Assembly: GCA_034110465.1 (NCBI GenBank)
Contig: JAWUZD010000015.1
Location: 36,320 to 100,319 of the forward strand
DNA: 64,000 nucleotides
DNA from: Aurantibacter sp034110465
Lineage (GTDB): Bacteria; Bacteroidota; Bacteroidia; Flavobacteriales; Flavobacteriaceae
Direction: 5' to 3'
Shown here piece by piece: positions 34,813 to 44,259 of this stretch. Position 1 is the first letter of the stretch; each line of letters starts with the position of its first letter. The notes below the pieces were generated by a model, which did not search any database, was not told where the DNA came from, and saw only the letters and a program-made list of their open reading frames with translations. Made by a program: the position numbers and the translations under genes.

Positions 34813-36441
34813 TTACTCACCTAAAAATGGATATCTGTAATCTGTTGGAGTAACAAATGTTTCTTTAATCATTCTAGGAGAAACCCAACGTTGTAGGTTT
34901 AAAATACTACCTGCCTTATCGTTAGTTCCAGAACCTCTAGCGCCACCAAATGGTTGTTGTCCAACAACAGCTCCAGTTGGCTTATCATTAATATAAAAGT
35001 TACCAGCACAGTTTTCTAAAGCTTTTACAGCTTCGTCTACCGCATATCTATCTTTAGCAATAATAGCTCCAGTTAAAGCGTAGTCACTTGTTGTGTCTAC
35101 TATTTTTAACGTTTCAGAGTATTTGTCATCATCAAAAACATAAATCGTTATAACTGGTCCAAATAGCTCTTCAGACATTGTTACGTAATCTGCACTATCT
35201 GCCAATAAAACTGTAGGTTCAATAAAGTAACCTTTAGATTTGTCGTAATTCCCACCTGTAATAACTTCAACACCAGTATCTTTTTTAGCTTGGTCAATAT
35301 ACTTTGCTAATTTATCAAAAGAACCTTCGTGTATAACTGCAGTCATAAAGTTTTTAGTGTCTGCAGGAGAACCCATTGTTATAGATTTTACATCTTCCAT
35401 AACGTAGTTCTTTACATCGTTCCAAATACTTCTAGAAATATAAGCTCTTGAGGCAGCACTACATTTTTGTCCTTGAAATTCAAAAGCACCTCTTACTATT
35501 GCAGTAGCTACTTGCTTAGCATTTGCAGATTGATGAGCAACAATAAAATCTTTACCACCAGTTTCTCCAACAATTTTTGGGTAAGTGCTGTAGGTGTGTA
35601 TGCTGTTTCCTATTTGTTTCCATAGTTCTTTAAAGATGTAAGTAGAACCTGTAAAGTGTAATCCAGCAAACTCTTTACGAGCTAAAACAGTATCTGTAAT
35701 CATTTTTGGATCTCCAAAAACAACATTAATAACACCAGCAGGAACTCCAGCTTCTTCAAAAACATCCATAATTACTTTAGCCGAAAAAATTTGACTATCA
35801 CTTGGCTTCCAAACCACAACATTACCCATTAAAGCCATACATGCAGGTAGGTTTGCGGCAATAGCAGTAAAGTTAAATGGTGTTACAGCGTATGTAAAAC
35901 CTTCTAAAGGTCTGTATTCTAGTTTGTTCCAAGCATCACTTGTGCTCTCTGGTTGTTCGTGGTACATATCTGTCATGAACTGAACGTTAAAACGTAAAAA
36001 GTCTATTAGTTCACAAGAGGCATCGATCTCTGCCTGATGTACAGTCTTAGATTGAGCAATCATTGTAGATGCATTAATTTTAGCACGGTAAGGTCCAGCA
36101 ATTAATTCTGCAGCTTTTAAGAAAATACCAGCGCGATGTTCCCAAGGCATTTGACTCCATGCTTTACGAGCTTCTAATGCAGTTTCAATAGCTTCAACCA
36201 CATTAGCTTTGTCTGCTAAATGATAAGAACCAACAATGTGTTTATGATCATGTGGTGGAGATATTGTACGTGTGTTTCCCGTCTTTACATCTTTACCGTT
36301 AATATACATTGCAACTTCTGTGTTGCTATTGTAATAAGTATTGTATTGAGCTAAAACTGCGTCACGTTCTGGAGAACCTGGAGCGTAACTCTTTACTGGC
36401 TCGTTTATTGCAACTGGTACATTGAAAAATCCTTTTCCCAT
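34813..36441 (-). CDS. pruA: 1-pyrroline-5-carboxylate dehydrogenase
   Basis: Oxidises pyrroline-5-carboxylate/glutamate semialdehyde to glutamate with NAD, the second step of proline breakdown. From the ATG at 36441 it has 542 residues, beginning MGKGFFNVPVAINEPVKSYAPGSPERD; a longer frame to 36489 adds 16 unlikely residues. The aldehyde-dehydrogenase fold is clear: FTGSTYIFKELW, the general-base region KIVGETGGKDFIVAH, the catalytic Cys in FEFQGQKCSAASRAYI, and PTVLLADSADYVTMSEELFGPVITIYVFDD. PutA-type proline dehydrogenase is not fused here and not in the window. Confidence 0.96.
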   Translation of the reverse strand: MGKGFFNVPVAINEPVKSYAPGSPERDAVLAQYNTYYNSNTEVAMYINGKDVKTGNTRTISPPHDHKHIVGSYHLADKANVVEAIETALEARKAWSQMPWEHRAGIFLKAAELIAGPYRAKINASTMIAQSKTVHQAEIDASCELIDFLRFNVQFMTDMYHEQPESTSDAWNKLEYRPLEGFTYAVTPFNFTAIAANLPACMALMGNVVVWKPSDSQIFSAKVIMDVFEEAGVPAGVINVVFGDPKMITDTVLARKEFAGLHFTGSTYIFKELWKQIGNSIHTYSTYPKIVGETGGKDFIVAHQSANAKQVATAIVRGAFEFQGQKCSAASRAYISRSIWNDVKNYVMEDVKSITMGSPADTKNFMTAVIHEGSFDKLAKYIDQAKKDTGVEVITGGNYDKSKGYFIEPTVLLADSADYVTMSEELFGPVITIYVFDDDKYSETLKIVDTTSDYALTGAIIAKDRYAVDEAVKALENCAGNFYINDKPTGAVVGQQPFGGARGSGTNDKAGSILNLQRWVSPRMIKETFVTPTDYRYPFLGE

Positions 36442-36588
36442 AATATGTTGTGTTTGTTCTTGTTTTAAATTAAAGTACAAAGTTACCAAATTTTTTGCTA
36501 TTTCTTGCCCTGAATGAATTCACTCTTTGTGACTTGGTTTTATTATATTTTTTTGTAAGTTGCTCTTAACTAAAATAGTTTTTATTTA

Positions 36589-37296
36589 ATGTGTACCGTA
36601 ACTGTTTTTTGTAAAGGTAATATGGATTTTGTGCTAACATCTAATAGAGATGAGGCGCCAAATAGAACTGCTTTACATCCAGAAAATTATAAAGTAAAAT
36701 CTACCCAGATCCTAATGCCAAAAGATGAAATGTCTGGAGGAAGTTGGATTGGAGCAAGTTCTAAAAATCGAGTTGTTTGCTTGTTAAATGGTGGATTTGT
36801 TAAACACAAACGAATTTTGCCTTACAAAAAAAGTAGAGGCGTTGTTGTAAGTGATTTACTCCAAATGGATACTTCTGAAAATTTGAAAGAATATAATTTT
36901 TCCAATATAGAACCTTTTACTATTGTGCTTATAGATTGGAATACCGATTTGAAATTTATAGAAGTTGTTTGGGATGGTTTGATAAGTCATATTAAAAACC
37001 TGGATTTGTCTTCGCATATTTGGTCGTCTTCTACTTTGTATAGTCCGGATCAAAAAAAAGAACGATTAGTTTGGTTTAATGTTTTTAAAAGTGAAGGAAC
37101 TCTTAATGCTTCTAGATTGTTGGAGTTTCACAAAACCGCAGGAGAAAAGAATTTAGATTATGGTGTTGTTATGGATAGAGGTGTTGTAAAAACAACAAGT
37201 ATAACTCAGATTGAAAAAACGGGGAGTAGTATAAATATAAGATTCGAGGATTTTAATACCGGACAAATATCTAATAAGATATTAAAACTAGCATAG
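36589..37296 (+). CDS. NRDE/TANGO2-family protein
   Basis: A 235-residue cytoplasmic protein starting MCTVTVFCKGNMDFVLTSNRDEAPNR. The Cys directly after Met and the SNRDE motif at residues 18-22 are the hallmarks of the NRDE (TANGO2, DUF833) family, which resembles Ntn-hydrolases with a catalytic N-terminal Cys. The biochemical role is not firmly known; the human homologue has been linked to haem or lipid handling. The gene is followed six bases later by a DUF6695 gene, so they are likely cotranscribed. Confidence 0.9.
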   Translation: MCTVTVFCKGNMDFVLTSNRDEAPNRTALHPENYKVKSTQILMPKDEMSGGSWIGASSKNRVVCLLNGGFVKHKRILPYKKSRGVVVSDLLQMDTSENLKEYNFSNIEPFTIVLIDWNTDLKFIEVVWDGLISHIKNLDLSSHIWSSSTLYSPDQKKERLVWFNVFKSEGTLNASRLLEFHKTAGEKNLDYGVVMDRGVVKTTSITQIEKTGSSINIRFEDFNTGQISNKILKLA

Positions 37297-37302
37297 ATTT
37301 TA

Positions 37303-38325
37303 ATGAGTAAAAACACAGCTTTTATTATTCCTTTGGCATATCCAGATACAGTTGTTAGAGTTTCTAATGAATGGTATTTGCAACACTTACATTATGTTGG
37401 GGTTGGTAAAAAAAACTATGTAAAGGCCGGACATGCTGCTTTTGTTTTAATCGAAAAACAAACAGGAATTATAGAGTATTTTGATTTTGGAAGATATATT
37501 ACTCCAGAGCCTTTTGGTCGTGTTAGAAGTGCGCTTACAGACTATGAATTAATTGTTGATTTTAAAGCTGAAATTAAAAATGATACCATTTTAAATTTAA
37601 AAAATATTCTTTCATTTTTTTCAACAAATCCAGAATTAACTCATGGCGTTGGTAGAATGATTACTACTGTGTGTTCAGAGGTTAATTATGTTAAAGCAAA
37701 GCAATATATAACACATCTTCAAAATAATTATTTAGTGCCTTATGCTGCATTTAGAAAGAAATCGTCAAACTGTGCACGTTTTGTAACTGATACACTTTTA
37801 GTTTCAGTTGAAAATAAATCATTTATTAAAAAATTAAATAAAATCAAACTTTTTACACCAAGTCCTATAGGAAATGTTTTGGCTGTAAAAGGCGATGTAG
37901 ACGTTTTTGAGGTAAGTGATAGTGGTGATATTTCAATATTTAAAAACAGTAAATACGAAGAGATTTTAAATTGTTTTTTAGATTCCGTAAAAGAACACAA
38001 AGAAAATCTACAAGGAAATATAGAGCCTAAAAAAATTAATGGTTTATCTAGTAATGCACAATGGTTATCAGGAATTGGTGCAGGAGCTTGGTTTGAACTT
38101 TTTAAAACTGAAATAAAAGATGAATTTCTTTTTAAGCGAACTTCGGCTTTTGGAACTGTAGATATTGAAGCTGTTTTTAAAGTGGATAATTTAAATTTCG
38201 ATATTAATAAAGGCTATCAATTCACTTATAATAGTAACTGTAATGGGTTATTTGTTTATCAAAACAATACTCATTATAAATTTAAAAACTGTCCTAATTT
38301 AGTGCATAAGGAGCACTTAGCTTAA
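37303..38325 (+). CDS. DUF6695-like protein, possible permuted papain-fold hydrolase
   Basis: A 340-residue protein without a signal peptide. Two spots stand out in the first half: GHAAFVLIEKQTG (His44) and SSNCARFVTDTLL (Asn156-Cys157). An early His followed by a later N-C motif is the arrangement of circularly permuted NlpC/P60-LRAT enzymes, so a cysteine amidase, protease or acyltransferase is possible. The C-terminal part (GLSSNAQWLSGIGAGAWFEL...) is a separate beta-rich domain. The hydrolase idea is inference. It follows the TANGO2-like gene closely and overlaps the convergent apaG by 32 bases. Confidence 0.75.
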   Translation: MSKNTAFIIPLAYPDTVVRVSNEWYLQHLHYVGVGKKNYVKAGHAAFVLIEKQTGIIEYFDFGRYITPEPFGRVRSALTDYELIVDFKAEIKNDTILNLKNILSFFSTNPELTHGVGRMITTVCSEVNYVKAKQYITHLQNNYLVPYAAFRKKSSNCARFVTDTLLVSVENKSFIKKLNKIKLFTPSPIGNVLAVKGDVDVFEVSDSGDISIFKNSKYEEILNCFLDSVKEHKENLQGNIEPKKINGLSSNAQWLSGIGAGAWFELFKTEIKDEFLFKRTSAFGTVDIEAVFKVDNLNFDINKGYQFTYNSNCNGLFVYQNNTHYKFKNCPNLVHKEHLA

Positions 38326-38680
38326 AGTTAGGTATTTCTACTATAAAAGTTTCATTTGTTGTGAAATTAGTCATTTGGTAATTGCCTTTCATTGCGCCAA
38401 TTGGAGACGTTAATAAACAACCAGAGTTATAAGTGTGAGATTCTCCAGGTAGTAAAATTGGTTTTTTGCCAATAACACCTTCGCCAGAAACGGTTTCGGT
38501 TTTATTTAAAGCATCCTTAATTATCCAATATCTCGTATTAAGTTGTACTGAATTTTGGCTTTGATTTTTTATTATGATTTGATATCCAAAAGCAAACAGC
38601 ATTTTATGATCTTTATAAAATGCACCTTCAAAGTTAGTTTTTACCTGAATTTTAATTCCAGAAGTAACTTGTTCTACCAT
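38294..38680 (-). CDS. apaG: ApaG domain protein
   Basis: A 128-residue beta-sandwich protein with GIKIQVKTNFEGAFYKDHKMLFAFGYQIIIKNQSQNSVQLNTRYWIIKDALNKTETVSGEGVIGKKPILLPGESHTYNSGCLLTSPIGAMKGNYQM, which covers nearly all conserved ApaG positions (the G-V-G-x-x-P-x-L-x-P-G core and the SPxGxMxGxY end). ApaG has been linked to Co2+ resistance and Mg2+ efflux in enterobacteria, but the mechanism is unclear. Its 3' end overlaps the convergent DUF6695 gene. Confidence 0.95.
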   Translation of the reverse strand: MVEQVTSGIKIQVKTNFEGAFYKDHKMLFAFGYQIIIKNQSQNSVQLNTRYWIIKDALNKTETVSGEGVIGKKPILLPGESHTYNSGCLLTSPIGAMKGNYQMTNFTTNETFIVEIPNFKLSAPYALN

Positions 38681-38757
38681 ATCTAAAATAGGTTTAAAAT
38701 GAGCTTAATTGTGTAGCTAATATAATTTTTTTTAATTGAATTGGAGAACTCTTTAAT

Positions 38758-40011
38758 TTAATTAGTAATACTTGTAGAGTTTGTTTCTCCAAAACCAATT
38801 AATCTATCATATCTAGCTCCTAAATCTCTGTAATAGACCAAGACTTTATAACTGTTCTCTGTTTGCCAAAAATTACCATCAACTTTATTGTGATTAATTT
38901 CTTTAGTATCATTATTAACTACTATATACTTGTAATTGTAAAAACCCTGCTTTAATAAAAGTGGTTTTTGGTAAGTTCTAGTTTGATAGTTGTAAACCAT
39001 TTTAGTGTTTTCTGTAATGTGGTAATTATTGAAATTTCCATATATGTAAACCGATTCGTTTGGTTTTAAATCATCCATTTTTAGTGAAAAATGAATAAAA
39101 GCATAATCAGCTTCAGTATCCGGATCTTCTCTATCTAAAACTGTTACTAAAAAATTCCCATTAATATCAGGGAAATATGTGTATCGTAGGTTTTTTCTAG
39201 GAAAGTTTGTGAATAAAATATTTTCGTATAAGTCGTTTAATTCTATATATTGAACCCCATTAACTGAAGCTCTTATGTCTTTGTTTTCAAAAAATAAAAA
39301 TTCGTTTCCAGCATCAAAAGCAGTTTCTTTAGTATATCTATAAGTAAGTTGATTTCCTAGTATGAATTGCGGTTTTATATTACTTATAGAGGTCGTTAAA
39401 TTATTATTTTGAACAATTATTGTTTTAATGGTTTCTTTTGGGTTGTTTAGTTGAAAATTAATGGGGTCTATAACAATATCAACAGTTTGTTTTGTTTCAA
39501 TTGTACTTACGTCTCTAGAGCGTTTTATGTCTATACCAACATTGGCACCATTTTCATGAATCATAAACTTCCTTGAAAAAATAACATCATTATTATCGTC
39601 ATAGATGTAAACTATGTAATTTCCAGATTTAGTTAACCCTTTAGTGAACTCGTTAGGTATGGTTAGATCGTAATGCGAATAAAGTTGATAAGTGTTAAAA
39701 GAGTTTTCGTAGGTTCTTATACGTTGTTCATCAAAACCATTTAAGAATTCAGCTTTAGCTAAAACAGATGGTGTCCAATCGTAATTGTAGTGTTCGATTT
39801 TGTAATAATAATCTTCTTCATCACCATTTAAGGCGTCAAACTCCATAGTGATAAATTCTCCAAGCTTAATAACTGGCAGTTGACTCTCTGGAGTGTTTCC
39901 TTTAAATGTTATTGTTTTTATGTAATCTGGTTCTATAATTTCTTCAACTTGAGCCACGCTAAATTGAATTATAAATAAGAATAGGAAAAAAAGTTTAACA
40001 GTTTTATACAT
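38758..40011 (-). CDS. DUF5103 protein, T9SS plug-like
   Basis: A 417-residue exported protein with a signal peptide (ending FSVAQ). The sequence runs IKTITFKGNTPESQLPVIKLGEFITMEFDALNGDEEDYYYKIEHYNYDWTPS, then a middle beta domain and the end VYIYGNFNNYHITENTKMVYNYQTRTYQKPLLLKQGFYNYKYIVV. This is the DUF5103 family, which includes the Plug protein that closes the SprA channel of the type IX secretion system in flavobacteria. A T9SS role fits the T9SS-tailed proteases at 46-51 kb. Whether this copy is the actual plug needs comparison with a characterised one. Confidence 0.85.
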   Translation of the reverse strand: MYKTVKLFFLFLFIIQFSVAQVEEIIEPDYIKTITFKGNTPESQLPVIKLGEFITMEFDALNGDEEDYYYKIEHYNYDWTPSVLAKAEFLNGFDEQRIRTYENSFNTYQLYSHYDLTIPNEFTKGLTKSGNYIVYIYDDNNDVIFSRKFMIHENGANVGIDIKRSRDVSTIETKQTVDIVIDPINFQLNNPKETIKTIIVQNNNLTTSISNIKPQFILGNQLTYRYTKETAFDAGNEFLFFENKDIRASVNGVQYIELNDLYENILFTNFPRKNLRYTYFPDINGNFLVTVLDREDPDTEADYAFIHFSLKMDDLKPNESVYIYGNFNNYHITENTKMVYNYQTRTYQKPLLLKQGFYNYKYIVVNNDTKEINHNKVDGNFWQTENSYKVLVYYRDLGARYDRLIGFGETNSTSITN

Positions 40012-40191
40012 ATGAATTCTTTTATAAATGTAAAGATAAGCAAAATCTGTGCCTAACCATTTTAGTTATTTAGATTTGTTATAAATAATTTTTCTCTTAA
40101 TGGATTACTGATTAATTGCTAATTAATTTGTAAATTCGCTGGGATTTTTTATAATCAAATTCAGTATAACTATTAACAAATAGATTGTAAT

Positions 40192-41547
40192 ATGTCAAAA
40201 GACATTAAAATTTCAAAAGGTCTAGATATAAAGCTTGTTGGGCAAGCAGAGTTGGTTACTGAGAGTGCTATTTTAAGCAATTTCTATACCGTTCGTCCAG
40301 AAGATTTCCATTTAGTCACTCCGAAATTAACAGTTAAAATTGGCGCTAAAGTTAAGGCTGGGGAAACCTTGTTTTATAATAAAGCTAATGAAGCCGTTAA
40401 GTTTGTGTCACCAGTTTCGGGTGAAGTAGTAGAAATTGAACGTGGCGAAAAACGTAAAGTTTTAGCTATAAAGGTTCAAGCAGATAAAACACAAGACTTT
40501 CAAGATTTTGGTGCTTTAAATGTAGATTCGGCTAAGCCGGAAGATATTAAAGCGCGTTTATTAGAATCTGGATGTTGGGCATTTGTAAAACAACGTCCTT
40601 ATGATGTTGTGGCAAATCCTGAGTCAGAACCTAAATCAATTTTCATTTCAGCTTACGCAAGTGCGCCATTAGCAGCAGATTTAAATTATACGTTAGAAGG
40701 CAAAGAAGCTGAGCTTCAAGCTGCAGTTACTGCTTTATCTAAATTAACATCAGGAAAAGTTCATGTTAGCGTTGCTAAAAAAGGAAAATCGCCTTTAGAA
40801 ATCTTAGATAATGTTACCTTACATAAAGTAACTGGACCACATCCATCTGGAAATGTAGGAACTCAAATTAATAAAATAGACCCAATTAATAAAGGCGAAG
40901 TAGTTTGGACGCTTAATGCTCAAGACTTAGTTATAATTGGAGAGTTATTTTTAACTGGAAAGTTCAATGCAGAGCGTATTATTGCTTTTGCAGGATCTTC
41001 AGTTAAAAAACCTCGTTATTTTAAAACCAAAATAGGTGCTGAGGTCTCTACAATGGTTTATGATAATGGTGTAGAACAAGACGGAAATGATCGTATTATT
41101 TCTGGAAACGTATTATCTGGAAAGCAAATTAAACCAGATGGAAGTTTAGATTATTATAGTAATATAATTTCTGTAATTCCTGAAGGAGACGATTATGAAT
41201 TTTTTGGATGGAATAAGCCAATTTTTAATAAAGTATCTACGTCTAGAGCCTTAACTTTTTCTTGGTTAACACCAAAGAAAAAATATAGCTTAAACACAAA
41301 TACTAATGGAGAACATAGAGCTTTTGTTACAACTGGTAATTACGAAGAAGTTTTTCCTTTAGATATTTTTCCTTTACAAATTTTAAAAGCTTGTAAATAT
41401 CAAGATTTAGATGAAATGGAAGCTTTAGGGATGTATGAGGTTGCTCCAGAGGATTTTGCCTTAACAGAATTTATTTGTGTGTCTAAACAACCGCATCAAG
41501 ATATTATTCGTGAAGGTTTAGACTTAATGTATAAAGAAATAGGATAG
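40192..41547 (+). CDS. nqrA: Na+-translocating NADH:quinone reductase subunit A
   Basis: First gene of the nqrABCDEF operon. Na+-NQR oxidises NADH, reduces quinone and pumps Na+ across the inner membrane. NqrA is a peripheral cytoplasmic subunit; this one has 451 residues and starts SKDIKISKGLDIKLVGQAE, then VRPEDFHLVTPKLTVKIGAKVKAGETLFYNK, a Rnf/Nqr barrel-sandwich domain, and KVTGPHPSGNVGTQINKIDPINKGEVVWTLNAQDLVIIGELFLTG, all diagnostic. Spacing to nqrB is two bases. The promoter should lie in the 180 bases upstream, where a TTAATTTG near-match to the -7 box can be seen. Confidence 0.98.
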   Translation: MSKDIKISKGLDIKLVGQAELVTESAILSNFYTVRPEDFHLVTPKLTVKIGAKVKAGETLFYNKANEAVKFVSPVSGEVVEIERGEKRKVLAIKVQADKTQDFQDFGALNVDSAKPEDIKARLLESGCWAFVKQRPYDVVANPESEPKSIFISAYASAPLAADLNYTLEGKEAELQAAVTALSKLTSGKVHVSVAKKGKSPLEILDNVTLHKVTGPHPSGNVGTQINKIDPINKGEVVWTLNAQDLVIIGELFLTGKFNAERIIAFAGSSVKKPRYFKTKIGAEVSTMVYDNGVEQDGNDRIISGNVLSGKQIKPDGSLDYYSNIISVIPEGDDYEFFGWNKPIFNKVSTSRALTFSWLTPKKKYSLNTNTNGEHRAFVTTGNYEEVFPLDIFPLQILKACKYQDLDEMEALGMYEVAPEDFALTEFICVSKQPHQDIIREGLDLMYKEIG

Positions 41548-41549
41548 TT

Positions 41550-42749
41550 ATGGGATTGAAAAGTAATTTACATAATTTAAAAGAAAAGTATAAAGGAACC
41601 AAAATGGCACCTGCGTTTAACGCAATCCATACCTTTTTATACTTGCCAAATGAGATTACGCACAGCGGAACTCATATTAAGGCAGCAGACGATTTAAAAC
41701 GTACTATGAATATGGTAATTATGGCTTTAGTGCCGTGTTTAATATTCGGTATTTTTAATGCTGGTTACCAACATTATGCTGCAATTGACCCAACATTAAG
41801 GTTAGATGCTTTAGCAAACTTTTTTACGTTCGCTAATTTTACAGTTGGAGCTTGGACAGTTTTACCATTGGTAATTGTATCTTATGGAGTTGGTCTAATT
41901 GTTGAATTTATCTTCGCAATTATTAAAGGTCATGAAGTAGAAGAAGGTTACTTAGTAACAGGTATGTTAGTGCCATTAATAGTGCCTGTAGATATTCCAT
42001 TATGGATGTTATCTGTAGCTGTTATTTTTGGTGTAGTAATTGGAAAAGAAGTGTTTGGTGGTACAGGAATGAATATTCTTAACCCAGCATTAACTATTCG
42101 TGCATTCTTATTCTTCGCTTATCCAACTTGGATGTCTGGAGATAAAGTTTGGATACACGAAGCAGTAGCTAGAACAGGAACAGCAGATGCTATTTCTGGG
42201 GAAACCATTTTAGGTAGCTATGCTCAAAATGCAGAAGTTGCTTACAGTGCTTTCGATAAGTTCTTTGGGTTTATTCCAGGTTCTGTTGGAGAAACATCTA
42301 CATTCTTAATCTTAATTGGTGCCGCTATTTTAATTTTATCTAAAATTGGAAGTTGGAGAATTATCTTATCTACGTTTGCAGGTGCAGCAGTAATGGGATT
42401 AATATTTAATCAAGTAGTTGCAGCAGACCTTATTACAGAATCAAGCAAGTTTTACGGATTAATGAATACCTCTTGGTATGAGCATTTAATGATTGGTGGA
42501 TTGGCATTTGGAGCTGTGTATATGGCTACAGATCCTGTTACAGCTTCTCAAACTAATAAAGGAAAGTGGATTTATGGTTTTTTAATTGGGTTTATTTCAA
42601 TTATGATTCGTGTATTCAATCCAGCATATCCAGAAGGTGTATTCTTAGCTATATTATTAATGAACGTTTTTGCTCCAACCATTGACCATTATGTGGTTCA
42701 AGGAAATGTAAAAAAGAGAATGAAACGTTTAAAAGTTAAAACAGCATAA
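41550..42749 (+). CDS. nqrB: Na+-NQR subunit B
   Basis: A 399-residue integral membrane subunit that carries covalent FMN and takes part in Na+ transport. It has the family segments FLYLPNEITHSGTHIKAADDLKRTMNMVI, GGTGMNILNPALTIRAFLFFAYP and FFGFIPGSVGETSTFL. The flavinylated Thr is expected in GETS (Thr249 here, by analogy with the Vibrio enzyme). GGLAFGAVYMATDPVTASQTNKGKWIYG follows. FMN would be attached by ApbE, encoded about 9 kb downstream. The next gene begins two bases after the stop. Confidence 0.98.
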   Translation: MGLKSNLHNLKEKYKGTKMAPAFNAIHTFLYLPNEITHSGTHIKAADDLKRTMNMVIMALVPCLIFGIFNAGYQHYAAIDPTLRLDALANFFTFANFTVGAWTVLPLVIVSYGVGLIVEFIFAIIKGHEVEEGYLVTGMLVPLIVPVDIPLWMLSVAVIFGVVIGKEVFGGTGMNILNPALTIRAFLFFAYPTWMSGDKVWIHEAVARTGTADAISGETILGSYAQNAEVAYSAFDKFFGFIPGSVGETSTFLILIGAAILILSKIGSWRIILSTFAGAAVMGLIFNQVVAADLITESSKFYGLMNTSWYEHLMIGGLAFGAVYMATDPVTASQTNKGKWIYGFLIGFISIMIRVFNPAYPEGVFLAILLMNVFAPTIDHYVVQGNVKKRMKRLKVKTA

Positions 42750-42751
42750 TT

Positions 42752-43549
42752 ATGGCAATTAACACAGACAAAAACTCATATACTATACTATTTGCTATTG
42801 CAATGGTAGTAGTGGTAGGATCGTTATTAGCCTTTACAGCATCGTCTTTAAAGCCTGCGATTACCAAAAATAAAGAAATTGAGAAGCAACAGAATATTCT
42901 GTATGCTATGGGAGTAAATGGAAATGAAGGTACTGGAGATATTACTTTTGTAGCTAAACCTGAAGTAGCAGATGCTTTTGCTTCTAATGTTTCTGAACAA
43001 ATTGTTCTTGAAGTAAAAGATGGAAAAATTTTAAAAGAAATGACTCGTGATGAGTTTATGAAATCTAAAGCTCAAGGCGCAGGAAAAGAACCTTATTTAA
43101 TTGATATTAAAAAAGAGCAAACTAAAGCTAAGAATGGCGAATCAAGATTTTTGCCATTATTTAAAGGCCAACAAAACGGAAAAACAGTTTATGTTACAGC
43201 TGTAAGAGGTAAAGGACTTTGGGATGCCATTTGGGGATATATAGCTTTAGATAAAGATATGGTTGTACAAGGTGCTTTTTTTGATCATGCAGGAGAAACA
43301 CCTGGATTAGGTGCCAATATTAAGCAACGTTACTTTATGGATGATTTCAACGGAGAAAAATTATTTTCCGATGCAGGTGTTTTTAAAGGTATTAAAGTAG
43401 CTAAAGGAAACAACGATCCAGTTAACAAGATAAAAGATGATAATGAAATTGATGCTCTTGCTGGAGCAACAATTACAGGAGATGGCGTATCTGCAATGAT
43501 AAAGAAAGATTTAAAATTGTATTTACCTTACTTTAAAAACTTAAATTAA
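42752..43549 (+). CDS. nqrC: Na+-NQR subunit C
   Basis: A 265-residue protein with one N-terminal membrane helix (about residues 10-31) and a periplasmic FMN-binding domain. The flavinylation motif D-x-L-A-G-A-T-I-T is near the end, with Thr240 as the expected FMN site; GAFFDHAGETPGLGANI is also conserved. The Thr is modified by the ApbE transferase. The gene is tightly packed between nqrB and nqrD. Confidence 0.97.
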   Translation: MAINTDKNSYTILFAIAMVVVVGSLLAFTASSLKPAITKNKEIEKQQNILYAMGVNGNEGTGDITFVAKPEVADAFASNVSEQIVLEVKDGKILKEMTRDEFMKSKAQGAGKEPYLIDIKKEQTKAKNGESRFLPLFKGQQNGKTVYVTAVRGKGLWDAIWGYIALDKDMVVQGAFFDHAGETPGLGANIKQRYFMDDFNGEKLFSDAGVFKGIKVAKGNNDPVNKIKDDNEIDALAGATITGDGVSAMIKKDLKLYLPYFKNLN

Positions 43550-43550
43550 T

Positions 43551-44195
43551 ATGGGACTACTTTCAAAGAAAGATGCAAAGTTAATCACAGATCCATTAGC
43601 AGATAATAACCCAATTACTATTCAAGTATTAGGTATTTGTTCTGCATTAGCAATTACGGCAGAGCTTAAAGCTTCGTTAGTAATGGGAATAGCTGTATTA
43701 TTTGTATTAGGTATAGGTAATGTCGTAATCTCTTTAATGAGAAACATTATTCCTTCAAAAATTAGAATTATTGTACAATTAATAGTAGTTGCTGCTTTAG
43801 TAATTATTGTTGATCAAGTATTAAAGGCTTTTGCTTATGATTTAAGTAAAACACTTTCAGTATTTATTGGGTTGATTATTACAAACTGTATTATTATGGG
43901 ACGTTTTGAAGCTTTCGCTTTGGCAAATAAACCATGGCAATCGTTTTTGGATGGAATAGGTAACGCTTTAGGATATGCGGTTATTTTAATAATTGTTGGT
44001 TTCTTTAGAGAGCTATTAGGATCTGGAACTTTATTTGGAATTCCTGTTTTAGGAGATGCAATTGAAAAGACAGGAGTTTATGCATTAGGTTACGAAAATA
44101 ACGGTTTTATGTTAATGCCACCAATGGCTTTAATAATTGTTGGTTTAATAATCTGGGTACAACGTAGTAGAAATAAAGATTTAATCGAAGACTAA
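43551..44195 (+). CDS. nqrD: Na+-NQR subunit D
   Basis: A 214-residue membrane protein with six predicted helices, related to NqrE and RnfA/E. Typical segments are LADNNPITIQVLGICSALAIT, IVQLIVVAALVIIVDQVLKAFAYDLSKTLSVFIGLIITNCIIMGRFEAFAL, SFLDGIGNALGYAVILIIVGFFRELLGSGTLFG. Together with NqrE it holds an intramembrane 2Fe-2S centre; the conserved Cys in GICSAL and TNCIIMGR fit the ligand positions. It starts one base after nqrC. Confidence 0.97.
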   Translation: MGLLSKKDAKLITDPLADNNPITIQVLGICSALAITAELKASLVMGIAVLFVLGIGNVVISLMRNIIPSKIRIIVQLIVVAALVIIVDQVLKAFAYDLSKTLSVFIGLIITNCIIMGRFEAFALANKPWQSFLDGIGNALGYAVILIIVGFFRELLGSGTLFGIPVLGDAIEKTGVYALGYENNGFMLMPPMALIIVGLIIWVQRSRNKDLIED

Positions 44196-44259
44196 ATCAG
44201 TAAACAGTTTTTAGGTGAAGTTAGAAGTAACTCAGCCAGAAAACTTAAAAAATATAAAA

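Noticed and set aside
44215..44259. GTG start extending NqrE by 15 residues
   Set aside because: The NqrE family starts at the position of the ATG at 44260, and the extra residues have no family support.
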